A stretch of 64,000 nucleotides of DNA, taken from positions 1 through 64,000 of the forward strand of contig JAKSYS010000140.1 in assembly GCA_022925895.1 (NCBI GenBank), read 5' to 3'. Shown here in pieces: positions 21,514-32,765 of this stretch (its first letter is position 1; each line of letters starts with the position of its first letter). Source of the DNA: Fragilaria crotonensis (lineage: Eukaryota; Bacillariophyta; Fragilariophyceae; Fragilariales; Fragilariaceae). The position numbers were made by a program, and so were the translations under genes. The notes under the pieces were generated by a model. The model was not told the DNA's origin. It saw only the letters and a list, made by a program, of their open reading frames with translations, and made no database searches.

Positions 21514-21834
21514 CAGAGACGGGAATTTCAAACCCAGCCCACCCAAACCCACGGCCCACCCAAACCCATTGGGTTAAGGGTGGGTTTTGGGTGAGCTCAG
21601 GATTTCATGGGTGGGTCTGGGTGGGCCGGCAAATCATAGCAAAAAATGACAGTAGATGTTTGCTACCGGTAGTAGTAGAACCATGTACTCCAGGACTGGC
21701 TACTGGGTTTGGGTGGGTTTGGGTTGGTCTTGGTAGATCGTATGGGTTCTGGGTGGGTTTGGGCTGGTACTTCCGTGAGCGTAGCTTTACGTGGGTACCC
21801 ATGGGTTTGATGTTTTCAGAAATTCCCGTCTCTG
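21514..21834 (-). mobile_element. MITE B, hAT-type, 321 bp, inverted relative to MITE A
   Basis: Same length as MITE A and about 97.5% identical (eight differences by eye, mostly transitions) in reverse orientation. The TSD is CAGTACAA at 21506-21513 and 21835-21842. It differs from MITE A's TSD, so the two are independent insertions and were not duplicated together. Confidence 0.95.
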
Positions 21835-22158
21835 CAGTACAAAGTACAAATACGTCGAACGTTTGTTCACCCCGGTTCTGGCCCTTGAAGAGATGTCATG
21901 GTTTCCAAATTTTTCCGACTTACCACAGTACGTGTCGTATATACGCTACTACTACTCGTACCGGTAGCAGCCTAATTGTACGATCCTACTCCGGATTCCG
22001 GAGTACCAGGGACATCCGGAATTCCTTCTTATTCTGTTAGTGTGTTACACAGATATACGTAGATTAAAAACTGAAATTTAATCAATATACAAAACTGTAT
22101 ATGTTCATCGTGATGTCGGAAGAGTATTGGCTAGCGTGCGAGCCAGCGTGGCATCGTG

Positions 22159-22482
22159 GCGAACTTATTTACGAGAAGAAATCTAATCGTGAACTTATTT
22201 ACGAGAAGAAATCTTCTCGTGAACTTATTTACGAGAAGAATTCTTCTCATGAACTTATTCATAAGAAAAAATCTTCTTATGAACTTATTTAAGAGAAGAT
22301 TTCATCCTTTCAATACACTTTCTCGTAGAAGTCTAACTTAAAAACGAGAAGGTATCTAATCGTGAACTTATTTACGAGAAGAAATCTTCTCATCAACTTA
22401 TTTAAGAGAAGAAATCTTCTCATCAACTTATTCATGAGAAGATTTCTAATCGTGGACTTATTTACGAGAAGAAATAACCTCC
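22159..22482 (+). repeat. 30-bp minisatellite with hairpin units
   Basis: The unit is GTGAACTTATTTACGAGAAG followed by AAATCTTCTC, with four to five units at 22159-22292, a degenerate middle, then four more from about 22350. GAGAAGAATTCTTCTC near 22231-22246 is a perfect palindrome and the other units are near-perfect. The open frames across it are a by-product of the 30-nt period. Confidence 0.9.
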
Positions 22483-22659
22483 GAGCCTGCCAAGCCCCAA
22501 TTTGCATCCATGACGCCAGCCAGTATCCATTGACGTTATTTATTAAGCGGTCGTGTGTCACGTGACTCGATTTGACAGCCCTAAAAAACTCTCGGTAAAG
22601 TGAGGTTCAAGAAGGAATTCCGGATGTCCCAGGTACCAGGTACAGCATATGTGACGTGA

Positions 22660-22925
22660 TACGTGATACGTGATCTCAGCGTTCCCGATTCCCGATTCCC
22701 GACTCCCGACTCTTATCATAACGACATACTGTACTCCAGTACTAGTACTCCAGACATACTGTGAAAGTCTTACACGCACGGAGTACAAGTACTGTAGTAC
22801 ATGTATCATAGAATCATAGTACCTGGTACTGTACCAGGGAATCTCCTGGAGATCGGTGCGCCAGTCCCCCAGTACGATCATAAGAAGTCGTAAATCACGC
22901 AGGCACAGTATGAAAGATCCGAAGT
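22660..22925 (+). repeat. Third copy of the duplicated flank; holds the empty site of MITE A
   Basis: Matches 19520-19609 plus 19931-20127 with the MITE absent: CATACTGTGAAAGTCTTACA runs through without interruption at 22755-22774, and GTGCGCCAGTCCCCCAGTAC and ACGCAGGCACAGTAT follow as at 20043 and 20096. Confidence 0.9.
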
Positions 22926-23026
22926 GTGCATAGCAGAACAGTCCACATGTGACATTTGACAATGCCACAGATCTCAACGATGAAACGGACATGACCTTGC
23001 TCTTTGTGTGACCTTCGACACTGAGA

Positions 23027-24847
23027 ATGAGAACGAGCCGAGGCGTTGGATTTGGACTTCCATTGTTTGTGATAGTCTGTTGGTACTGGACTATTGCAAC
23101 ACCAAGACGAACACCAACTGCTGCTGCGTTGGCGATTGGTTTTAACGGGAACATTGGCATTGCCAAATATGCAACGCATGCAAACTACGCTGAGGCTCGC
23201 CTCGTTCGAAGTCAACAGGGCCACGAGGCAGCCCAATCCTTGTACCAAGAATTGTTGCGCATCCATCCTTCTGACACGACGGCAGGCACATGTATTGCAG
23301 CATCGCCGGACACTCCTGTTCGGCACGACTCCTCTTGTCGCAATTTGGACAGGACCTTGATACAGCAGTTGCGAACCACTCTAGACAAGCACAATTATAC
23401 CAATGCAGCGGTTCAATCGCTCCTAAATGTTCCCCTCAAACTTCGATACGCTGCTTCTCCCGTTTATGTTACCCCCCTCGCAGCCGGCAGTGAAACTTCA
23501 AAAACTACTCCGACACCCCAAACTGGACTCGAAACACTAGTGGCCCTCTTTTTGTTGGGCACAACACAACCCAAACATCTGGTGGAAACTCATTTAGGTC
23601 CTTCCTTTATAACTCTACTGCAAGATTTGGGACTCGCCTTTGTCGACAGCAACTACAACGTTGTTACGCATTCTGACCAACACAAAGTCGACATGGATGT
23701 TGACGCTCCTTGTGTCGTCGTTCCCTATGTCCATCTCTTTCCCCTGGCTCTTACATTGGATCAAGGACAAGATCATAATCTCATTTTCGCAACGGATTTG
23801 CACCCACGTGTCCTCAGCTCCACCACGGTCGGATCCAAACACCATCCGGCGGTCATGTACATTGGTCCCGATTCCTTGGCACTGGTACAGCATTATACCA
23901 ACCGTTTTGTGAACAACAACAATAATCTCGGAACTGGAAAAATCATTGACACGGTATTGGATGTTTGTACTGGATCAGGAATTCAAGCCTTGAGTGTCGT
24001 TTCATGTCGGACCTCCATTTGTGTGGACCTGAACCCACGAGCACTCACGTTTGTTCAATTCAATGCTGCTCTGAATGGACGAGACAATGTACGATGCATC
24101 CTCGGCGACGTTGTCAAGGGAGAATATCAAGAAATATATCCTCCCCGAGATGACGACGACGAACCATTGTCACCACAACCTTTGTTACCTCTACTGCAAG
24201 ATGGATCCGTTGATCTCTTGTTGGCCAATCCTCCCTTTATTCCTGTCCCTCCCCACGATGATGGTATCGCGCATCGTTATGGCATGTTTTCATCCGGTGG
24301 TCCTGATGGATTGGTTGTGGTGCGAGCAATTCTTCAACTTGCTGCACGCGTGTTGCGAGACGATGACGTTGCTACAATGGCCATGGTTTCTGAATTTTGC
24401 AATCCAAGTGTCGAGACAGCCACAGCACTACTGCCGATAGTACGTACTGATGACAAGAACAATGATAATAATGATGATGGTAATGACGATGATGGTGCAA
24501 CGACAGAACCAACATTGACTGGACTCTTGTGCACCAACGAGATTCCCGTATCGGCAGAAACGTATGCGGCGCGACGTGCGGATTCCGAGGAGGAGTTTGG
24601 TATCTGGAACAATCATTTCGAACGAATTGGAATTCGTACCGTCTCGCCGGGGTTGTTGTACCTCCGCCGCAGGTGCCGAAAAACGACAAATCAAGGAGAG
24701 GAAGATACTACCACCAGTGGTAGTTGTATTCAACACTGTCTGGTTCCCAAAACGGAACAGGGGTCTATCTGGACTCCATCCAACGAAGATGCTGTGGAGT
24801 ATACGAGTCGAGCATGGTCCCGAATAGTCAATTCTCAAAGTAGCTAA
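23027..24847 (+). CDS. SAM-dependent methyltransferase with NPPF motif (MTS/HemK-like)
   Basis: 606 aa, single exon. Residues 1-25 are a hydrophobic signal-like segment. The N-terminal third fits a winged-helix-like domain preceding the catalytic core in bacterial proteins of this layout. The Rossmann methyltransferase core has IIDTVLDVCTGSGIQALSVV (motif I), VDLNPRALTFVQFNAALNGR (motif II and helix) and VDLLLANPPFIPVP (motif IV, NPPF). NPPF marks enzymes that methylate amino or amide nitrogens in DNA, RNA or protein glutamine. A low-complexity DNNDDGNDDD insert (about 485-500) interrupts the C-terminal domain. The substrate is unknown. It converges with the GNAT gene, 25 bp between the stops. 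Confidence 0.85.
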   Translation: MRTSRGVGFGLPLFVIVCWYWTIATPRRTPTAAALAIGFNGNIGIAKYATHANYAEARLVRSQQGHEAAQSLYQELLRIHPSDTTAGTCIAASPDTPVRHDSSCRNLDRTLIQQLRTTLDKHNYTNAAVQSLLNVPLKLRYAASPVYVTPLAAGSETSKTTPTPQTGLETLVALFLLGTTQPKHLVETHLGPSFITLLQDLGLAFVDSNYNVVTHSDQHKVDMDVDAPCVVVPYVHLFPLALTLDQGQDHNLIFATDLHPRVLSSTTVGSKHHPAVMYIGPDSLALVQHYTNRFVNNNNNLGTGKIIDTVLDVCTGSGIQALSVVSCRTSICVDLNPRALTFVQFNAALNGRDNVRCILGDVVKGEYQEIYPPRDDDDEPLSPQPLLPLLQDGSVDLLLANPPFIPVPPHDDGIAHRYGMFSSGGPDGLVVVRAILQLAARVLRDDDVATMAMVSEFCNPSVETATALLPIVRTDDKNNDNNDDGNDDDGATTEPTLTGLLCTNEIPVSAETYAARRADSEEEFGIWNNHFERIGIRTVSPGLLYLRRRCRKTTNQGEEDTTTSGSCIQHCLVPKTEQGSIWTPSNEDAVEYTSRAWSRIVNSQSS

Positions 24848-24872
24848 AAAGAGTCTATTATTCATGATTTTA

Positions 24873-25658
24873 TTACGAAAAGAAGCGTCCAAATATGCCA
24901 CCACCTCGCTTGAGCGATTTGCGCATGCACAGGAGCGTTGTGGGAACTTGTGCCATTCCTCCACCGCCACCACTGCTTCGTCCCTCCTCCTCGACTGCTG
25001 GAACAAGAGTTGTGGCCGATGGATCGGTCCATACAGTCCGATATCCTAATGTCTGATAGAGTCGCACGGCGGGAGCATTGCGTTGTTCGACATAGAGGTA
25101 CAATTCGTCCAGTCCCCATTCCCGACGCACCAGTGTTTCGACCGCTTCCACCATATCGCGGGCGACACCAAGACGGCGGTACTTTTTACCCACAGCCAAG
25201 TTGGACATGAGGGGTGCCGATAATGTCGTGCGAGCAACTTTTTTAGGACCATCTTGGGGAATCCGGTCGAGTTCAATACCGCAACATCCCACAATATCAC
25301 CATTACGACGTTTGGCAATGAGGAGTTCGGCTGTTCGATCTGGGCCATATTTTGGGGAACCGTATCGGCGTCTGAATTCAGTAATTTGCGAGTTGAGAAA
25401 GAGCGTTCTTTGTCGTGGTTGCATTTGTTGAGAGCCAGGGAGTTTGGAAGCCCAGAAGGCATCCGTAAAAAAGTCTGCTGCCTCGATTAAGACATCACTG
25501 TCTCCCATCGAGGGCGTAATTGTGATCCCAGGCGGTCGAAAGAGTACTCCACCCAAACCCAGCGTGATGATTGGGACAAACGCCAACGTCTGTGATAATG
25601 CGGAGAAAAGTACTAGTGACAAAAGTACCAGTGAAGCGTAGCGTTCAGAGTTCCTCAT
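24873..25658 (-). CDS. GNAT-family N-acetyltransferase, plastid or secretory presequence
   Basis: 261 aa. The N-terminus is a signal peptide (LVLLSLVLFSALSQ) ending in TLAFVPI, which fits the AFxP motif at the cleavage site of diatom bipartite plastid presequences. The GNAT domain follows: LLIAKRRNGDIVGCCGIEL, LSAPLMSNLAVGKKYRRLGV (acetyl-CoA pyrophosphate loop, R-R-x-G-V/A), and LYLYVEQRNAPAVRLYQTLGY (the C-terminal N-A-x-x-L-Y-x-x-x-G-Y/F). A Gly/Ser-rich tail ends the protein. The closest relatives would be plastid protein acetyltransferases, so N-alpha or lysine acetylation in the plastid is a reasonable guess, not shown. Confidence 0.85.
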   Translation of the reverse strand: MRNSERYASLVLLSLVLFSALSQTLAFVPIITLGLGGVLFRPPGITITPSMGDSDVLIEAADFFTDAFWASKLPGSQQMQPRQRTLFLNSQITEFRRRYGSPKYGPDRTAELLIAKRRNGDIVGCCGIELDRIPQDGPKKVARTTLSAPLMSNLAVGKKYRRLGVARDMVEAVETLVRREWGLDELYLYVEQRNAPAVRLYQTLGYRTVWTDPSATTLVPAVEEEGRSSGGGGGMAQVPTTLLCMRKSLKRGGGIFGRFFS

Positions 25659-27973
25659 AGTTTCAAGGTTGCGTGTTCAAACGTTGCGGGATGCAAATGT
25701 AATACTCCAGTGCTAAATATTGCGTACGGGGATGATTGGTGGTACTGGAATTGAACCCGACGAACTGTGCGTTGGAGTACGTGTAGCAATACGGGTGCAA
25801 ATGTATAATTCACCAAATAGGATGTGCAATTCACTGCTCAATGTATTTGTATGATGAGTGAATAATGGGTATCATACGATGGAGTAACACCAGCTACCAG
25901 GTAAAATTTGTAATGCATCATTGTGTGAACAAGGGATATGCCATCTGGCTGCGAGCCGCGTCCAGCGGACATCGTTTGCGGTTGTCGGCGGATGGATGGG
26001 ATGCAGGCGGTTGACGCAGAATGCTGATCACATGAATTCGACTGCCAACATGACAAACCTTCACACAAGTGACGTGGCCACAACGGGTTTGACGCATTGT
26101 AGCAGTAGAGTAGCCATACCTGGTACCAATAAATGGTTTTCGCTACAGGATATGATATAGTACTGGAGTACTGGTCAAATAGTTCTCCGAATCTGCGAAT
26201 AGAGCTAATAATACTATACGCCGTACAGTTTTGGTTCTACCAGTAGGAACGGTAGTACCCGATACTCCTGTAGCTACTGGTAGTAGTTACACCTCACCAA
26301 CTCCATGCTCTGATAGATACGCTGGATGATCCTAGCATCACATCCAGGTATGCATACACGTGTCCGACGCAACTGGACTTCCGAGACGAAGATCTACTGT
26401 CCTTTGGCAGCAATTGGTTTCACGTTTCACGTTTCACGTTTCACGTTGAGTGATTTTACAGTATGGGGTTTAGGGTGGTGCTGGCATTCCAGTACAAATT
26501 CATTCACTTCATGCTAGGAAAAGGAGCACGCATAAGGATGAGACTATTGGTGGAAGAGCAAGCTCCATATCTTTGAGACTTTTTAAGCAAGGAGAACAAG
26601 TGGAGCAAGGTTTAAAATCGTATCAATACACTTGGTAGTTGAGATAGGACTAGTATTATTATTCTTCAGATTTTGTACCCTTCAAATGTATGATCAGAGT
26701 CTCCGTTGGGTGCGGCATACTGGGGAAAGTGAAAGTAGGTGAATCACTCACACATTTTCCGAAGAGATTGCGCTCATATAAAGCGGGTAGTATTGTTGGA
26801 GCAAGGCATTACTTTTTTCATTCTTAGCTAAGACTAAATGAGGCTCTGATATTTCAGACAGCTCACCAAATTTACTCTACAATCGGACCAATCTTGTTCA
26901 ATCATTTTAGAATTGTGAGGAGGCTTGAAAATGGTCATCACACTTGGCAAGAGTTGCTAGTACTACCAGAAACTGATTGCTGTTGTTGTAAAGTGAGTCT
27001 TTAACATTCGGGTCTTTATTGGAGTGACTGTTGTTTTCACTTGTTGCAAAAGGAGGTGTCTATAATCTTGGGAAATCATAATCAAATTTGCCTTGGACAG
27101 CAGGTGATAGGAATAATTTGCTCCCACAGCTGCTAGGCGTCTGCTACTTGTACTAGGACTAGCGCTGTGAACCTCATTGTTTCAGGCATGAAACGCGAAA
27201 CGTCATCAAATGGCGAATGGACATTGGACAGTGGACAGTCCCGTATTTCTGCCACAGCACCGCTTCAGGCAACTGCCAACAGATGTTCGCTTGTCCAACA
27301 CGCCACCACGTAGAAGCGCTTTCGTCGCCTCGAGGCGTCGGATTGCGAACCACGTACAATACTACTATACGCGTATGCGTCTACTGCATACGTAGCCATT
27401 GGATATGCATACGCTCGAAGTACTGACAGCAGACAGTATGACAGACTGACAAAGCACTCCCAGTTCGCGTGTCAGCATTTGTCGGGCGGCACTGTACAGT
27501 ATGACATACCAGTATTCTGAGCTCAACTTCAAAGTATTGGTACAAGTATGCCATACATGCTACCAGGTACAGTTTACTATGCTACGCGGACTACGATACT
27601 ACCAGGTACTGTAGTATGCATTCTACTGTTCTACTGATAGACACAGTATGATGCATGATACGTCCTTTCGTGCCGTCGTACCTGGTACAGTACCGTCACA
27701 CCCATGTCGAATCTTCTCCCCTACGTAGCACATCGGCAACGTCGAATCCAAATCCCGGCGTCTAAAAACACGAACTCCTGCCACTTTCTCGTACAAGTAT
27801 GATACAGTATATCCATCGTGGGAAGAGACGGAAACCTGAAACACACTCGTCACTCTCCTCTCTCATAAGTTCAACTGAACGAATTTAATTTCGAATTGAA
27901 CATTGAACGCAGACTTGCCACCTGCCCCCTCCTCCTTATCTGTTAATCAAACACTTAAAGACACACCACAATC
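25659..27973. other. 2.3-kb intergenic, no gene seen
   Basis: Scattered GTAC-rich palindromic motifs occur (e.g. CTACTGGTAGTAG near 26274), with a CACGTTT run at about 26420-26446 and no long frames. A T-loop-like GGAATTGAACCC near 25749 does not extend to a tRNA. 27860-27973 should hold the UGP/PGM promoter and leader. Confidence 0.6.
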
Positions 27974-30900
27974 ATGGCATCCTTTGAACCATGCCGCGTA
28001 AGTAATTGTTTGATCTGTCCATCCGTGGATTTCAACTCAAAGGATTCTTTGCGATCTTGGAAAGAATGACCGCATCAAACAATATGCATGCTACATTATC
28101 TTACTTTCGTTGTCGTTTCCGTTGTACTTGTCGCTCCCCCAACGCTCCGCTCAATCTATTCGATGTTCTTGCAGATCAAGATGGAAGCTGAGGGCATTGC
28201 ACCATCCGCCATTTCTGCCTTCGAGTCTACGTTCAACTCCCTCGTCTCTGGAAACACGGGAATGATCCCTGAATCTACCATCTCCCCAGCCCCTGATCTC
28301 GTCGATGCCGATAACATTTCAACTGCTCCAGATCCAACACTGTTGTCCAAGACTGTCATTTGCAAGCTCAATGGTGGACTCGGAACCGGTATGGGACTGG
28401 ATAAAGCTAAATCCTTGTTGAAAGTCAAAGGAGAAGATACCTTCCTTGACTTGACTGCCAAGCAGATTCTCAAAATGAGGCAGGAGACTGGATCCAAGGT
28501 CAAATTCATGCTCATGAACTCATTTTCAACATCAGCCGATACCGTGGCCTTTTTCGAGGAAAAGTACCCCACTCTCGCCGCTGAAGACGGATTCGAAATG
28601 CTTCAAAACAAGGTCCCCAAACTCGATGCCACCACGTTGGAGGTACGTGCGACTTGCATGCGGATTCCAAGGACAAGCAACGCCTTGTGGTACAGCTCGG
28701 TATCATCTTGTTGCTGACTGGTCTTTGGATATAGCCTCTGTGCTTTTACATCTTGTCCATCCTGCTCACTCGACACTCACGTCATAAATCCAATCCCATG
28801 TCTAGCCTGCCACATGCGAAACCAACCCGGACAATGAATGGTGCCCACCCGGTCACGGTGATTTGTATGCTGCGTTGGTCGGATCGGGATGCCTCGACTC
28901 CCTTCTGGAAGCGGGCTACACTTACATGTTTGTTTCGAACTCCGACAATCTCGGGGCCACCATGGACGCCAAGATTTTGACGCACTTTGCTACCACGGGA
29001 GCGCCATTTATGATGGAATGCTGCGTCAGAACTGAAAACGACAAGAAGGGAGGACATTTGGCCCAGCGCATTGAGGATGGACAGCTCGTCCTTCGCGAAT
29101 CGGCAATGTGTCTCGAGCAAGACGAAGCCGCCTTTCAAGATATCTCCAAGCACCGTTATTTCAATACCAACAATCTCTGGATCCGTCTTGATAAATTGAG
29201 GGAGATCATCGATAAGTTCGGTGGATTCGTCCCCCTCCCAATGATCAAGAACAGCAAGACCGTCGACCCCAAGGACGACAATTCCCAAAAGGTTCTTCAA
29301 TTGGAGACGGCCATGGGCGCTGCAATTGAATGCTTCCAGGGCGCCACAGCAATTGTCGTTCCCCGCACCAGATTCGCTCCTGTCAAGAAGTGCGACGATC
29401 TCATGTTGCTTCGATCCGATGCGTACCTCATCAATGAAGAGATCCGACCAGTCCTCAATCCGGCCTGTGCCAATGGCGTGGCTCCTGTCATGTCGTTGGA
29501 CTCGAAGAAATACAAGCTTGTCGGAAATCTTGAAGATGCCACTGAAGGTGGGATCCCATCGTTGGTTAATTGCGAGCGTCTCACTATTAAGGGACTTGTT
29601 CGCATGAGCAAGAAGACCAAATTCGTTGGCGTCGTGAACATTGTCAACAACAGTGACGAAGCCAAGTACATTCCTGCTGGAGAGGTCACCGGTGACCTTG
29701 ATTTGACCGACGTTGTTGGGCTCGGCCAGTTGGCGCCAACTGCTGTCAAGACGGCTCCAATTCCTGGACAGCAACCAGGAACTTCTGGTCTCCGCAAGAA
29801 GACCAAGGAATTCATGAGCGAGAACTACCTGAACAACTTTGTGCAGTCTGCCTTGAATGCCGTCAAGGAGTCCGGAACCAAGCTCGGTGAAGGCACTCTC
29901 CTCATTGGTGGCGATGGCCGCTACTTCAACCCTGAAGCCATCCAAATCATTATCAAAATGGCTGTTGCCAACGGCGTTAAACGTATCTGGGTCGGACAGG
30001 ATGGTATCATGTCTACTCCAGCAATTTCCGCTGTCATTCGAGAGCGTGGACCTTGCTGGCAGAAGGCCTTTGGTGCCTTCATCTTGACCGCTAGTCACAA
30101 CCCCGGTGGACCAGACGAAGACTTTGGTATCAAGTACAACTGCGAGAATGGAGGTCCGGCTCCAGATGCTCTGACAGAGGCCATGTACAGCCACACCAAA
30201 ACGATCAAGAGCTACAAGATCTGCAAGGACTTCCCCACCATTGACATTTCGGCAACCGGAACCACAACAGTTGTTGGCGCTGACGGAAGTGTGGAGGTCA
30301 ATGTCGAGGTCATCTCCTCTGTCGACAATCACGTCGCCTTGCTGAAGTCCATCTTTGATTTCCCCGCCATCAAGAAACTGCTCGATCGCGAAGATTTCTC
30401 CATGGTGTACGACACTATGCATGGTGTCAACGGACCGTACGCCAAGAAGATCTTTGTAGACGAGCTCGGGCAGCCTGAGTCTGTCTGCATGAACGCTGTC
30501 CCTACCGATGACTTCAACGGTGGACACGCCGACCCCAATCTGACCTACGCCAAGGAACTCGTTGCTATCATGGGACTCGACAAGACTGGTGCCAAGATTG
30601 ACGTTGGCGACGTCAAAGTTCCCTCTTTTGGAGCTGCCGCTGACGGAGATGGTGATCGTAACATGATCCTCGGGTCCCAATTCTTTGTGACACCGTCGGA
30701 CTCTCTTGCGGTTATTGCCGCGTACGCAGATTGCATCCCATTCTTCCGAGCGCAGGGCGGATTGAAGGGAGTTGCGCGTTCCATGCCGACCAGTGGAGCC
30801 GTCGACCTCGTGGCCAAAGACCTGAACTTTGAACTCTTTGAGACACCCACAGGCTGGAAGTATTTTGGAAACTTGATGGACTCCAAGGCTATTTACGGAG

Positions 30901-31487
30901 GTACCGACTACACCCCTTTCATCTGCGGTGAAGAGAGTTTCGGAACCGGTTCGGACCACGTTCGTGAGAAGGATGGTATCTGGGCTGTTTTGGCATGGCT
31001 GTCCATCTTGGCTCACGTCAACACAGATGGCGAGCCATTGGTGAGTGTTGAAGACGTGGTCACAAAGCACTGGTCTAAGTATGGACGTAACTACTATTGT
31101 CGATGGGACTTCGAGGGCATGGACAAGGCTGGATGCGAGGCCATGATGAACAAGATGCGTGCTGACACCGCCACAAATACGGGACGCACAGTTGGCAAGT
31201 ACACCATCGCGACTGCCGATGATTTTACATACGTCGACCCCGTCGATGGCTCCGTTGCCAAGAAGCAGGGAATCCGTTTTCTCATGTCGGATGGATCCAG
31301 AGTCATCTTCCGCCTTTCTGGAACTGCCGGATCGGGAGCCACTGTCCGTATGTACATTGAACAGTACGAGCCAACAAGTATTGCGCAAGTCACCTCGGAA
31401 GCGCTCGAGGATCTTGTCAAGGTCGCTCTTGAGTTGTGCGACATTAAGACCTTTGTCGGAACAGAGACACCTACTGTGATCACCTAA
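27974..31487 (+). CDS. UGP/PGM: UDP-glucose pyrophosphorylase / phosphoglucomutase fusion
   Basis: Bifunctional enzyme: PGM interconverts glucose 6-phosphate and glucose 1-phosphate, and UGP makes UDP-glucose from the latter and UTP, feeding chrysolaminarin and glycan synthesis. Exons are 27974-27997 (MASFEPCR), 28175-28642 and 28806-31487; the introns are GT-AG and the product is 1057 aa. The UGP half has KLNGGLGTGMGLDKAKSLL (nucleotide-binding loop), NEWCPPGHGDLY and VSNSDNLGATMD. The PGM half starts near GTSGLRKKTKEF and has TASHNPGGPDEDFG (phosphoserine loop), DGDGDRN (metal loop), CGEESFGTGSDH (sugar loop) and a C-terminal phosphate loop. The fused form is known from stramenopiles. There is no targeting peptide, so it is probably cytosolic. 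The reading frame is intact, as expected for a housekeeping gene. Confidence 0.97.
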
Positions 31488-32765
31488 AATGTCTCGGAAA
31501 GGAGCAGCTACCACTCTTCTAAACAAGGACGTTAGAAGACTCAGTGAACGTCTATATCCGGCCGATGAGCCACGCACTTGGAGCATGATTGATTTAAGTA
31601 AACACTACATGTATGGATGCCATTTATTCTATTCAAGTGACTTGTCAGCATTTTTGACCTCAACAAACTCGCTTGTTGTATATACCTTTGTGAGTAGACC
31701 TGATTTGCCAGTGCTTGTGCGTGGTACTGTAGTTCAGTGCTGTCAGAGTGCGTTTGTTGTTATGTCCTCTGGTAGTCTACCGCTACTACTACTAGTAGTA
31801 GACCCCCTACTGTGGCTATTTTCTGTGAGCAAATTGCTCAAAGGCTCATCAAGACACAAAACACAAAATACTGTATGGTATCTCCGGTACCGCCTCGTAC
31901 TCTAGTACTATCAGGTACCAAAACCAATTATGATATCATCCTTCGTCTCAATGCAGAATTTGTGATGCCTTGATCCATGATGCCCAGGGGTGTTTAATTA
32001 AGGCGATCCGGCCGGCGCGCCTTCTGACGCCTTAATTAGTGGATTAAGGCGCGAAATTTGGGTCCATAGAAGGCGCAGCGGAAGGCGCAGGTAGGTTTCT
32101 ACTGGGCTACAGTACTATGGAAACGATTGACAGTACAGTGTACAGTGTATACTGTAGTACTGTGTACATTAGACTGGTGGTTTCTCTAGTATGATATTCA
32201 CGTACAGTGTGTACGGTAGTATGTTAATTGTGTAGAAACTACTCTAGTATGATATTCACGTATGATGCAAACGGTACCAGGGTAGTATGTTAACAGCGTA
32301 GATTTTACGTGCCTTTCAGAAGGCGCGATTTTGAGGTCTTGAGAAGGCGATCCAGCTGTTGTGCCAGGCAGGCGCCTTAATTAAACACCCCTGATGATGC
32401 CTTTTTGTTATATATATGACGTATGACTTACACCTACCGGTAGTATGATATTATCATACGACACATTCGTGCCGGTACATACCACTAAGCAGCAAGTATG
32501 AATATGCATACCAGGTGGCACGAAAAATGCATATTGCATATTGCATATTGCATATTGCATATTGCATAGAGTACTGGAGTATCTGCCTACTGCCTAATCA
32601 CCCATTATCCTTATGTAAGAATTCAAAATGTCGACGTCAGGGGTTTTGAGTTGAGGTTGAGGATCGCGATCCTTTTTCACCCGGAAATTATACGCAAGCG
32701 ATGATACGTGATACTGCGACCAGCAAAGCAACTTGGCGCATATAGCTTCGCTCTTGAAATTAAAG
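31488..32765. other. Intergenic with a hAT-type MITE
   Basis: Contains MITE C (31985-32393) and GTAC/CCGGTA-rich motifs around 31720-31920 and 32440-32580, including a GCATATT repeat at 32528-32568. The short open frame at 31489-31905 has no recognisable content and is not called. Confidence 0.7.
31985..32393 (+). mobile_element. MITE C, hAT-type, 409 bp, 8-bp TSD
   Basis: Ends CAGGGGTGTTTAATTAAGGC and GCCTTAATTAAACACCCCTG are perfect inverted repeats. The TSD is ATGATGCC at 31977-31984 and 32394-32401. CAGGGGTG ends with an 8-bp TSD are classic hAT. Subterminal AAGGCGC motifs occur at both ends. The middle contains an imperfect duplication of CTCTAGTATGATATTCACGT. Non-coding and unrelated to MITEs A and B. 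Confidence 0.95.

Larger units (their letters stand above)
21835..23026. other. Intergenic with minisatellite and duplicated promoter-side segment
   Basis: Holds the 30-bp minisatellite (22159-22482) and the segment 22660-22925 shared with 19520-20127. Short runs such as ATTCCCGATTCCCGACTCCC lie at about 22685-22712. No gene supported. Confidence 0.7.

Noticed and set aside
22101-22292. 63-residue repeat frame (ELIYEKKS)
   Set aside because: By-product of the 30-bp minisatellite; broken by the degenerate middle.
25735-25765. Possible tRNA T-loop (GGAATTGAACCC on the plus strand)
   Set aside because: The T stem has two mismatches and no anticodon, D or acceptor arm can be found at the right spacing, in normal or permuted order.
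28782-31586. Long minus-strand open frame (934 codons) opposite the UGP/PGM gene
   Set aside because: Antisense shadow of a highly conserved coding gene with biased codon use. Its translation matches no family.
31489-31905. 138-codon frame after the UGP/PGM stop
   Set aside because: Composition is that of the GTAC-rich intergenic DNA; no domain.
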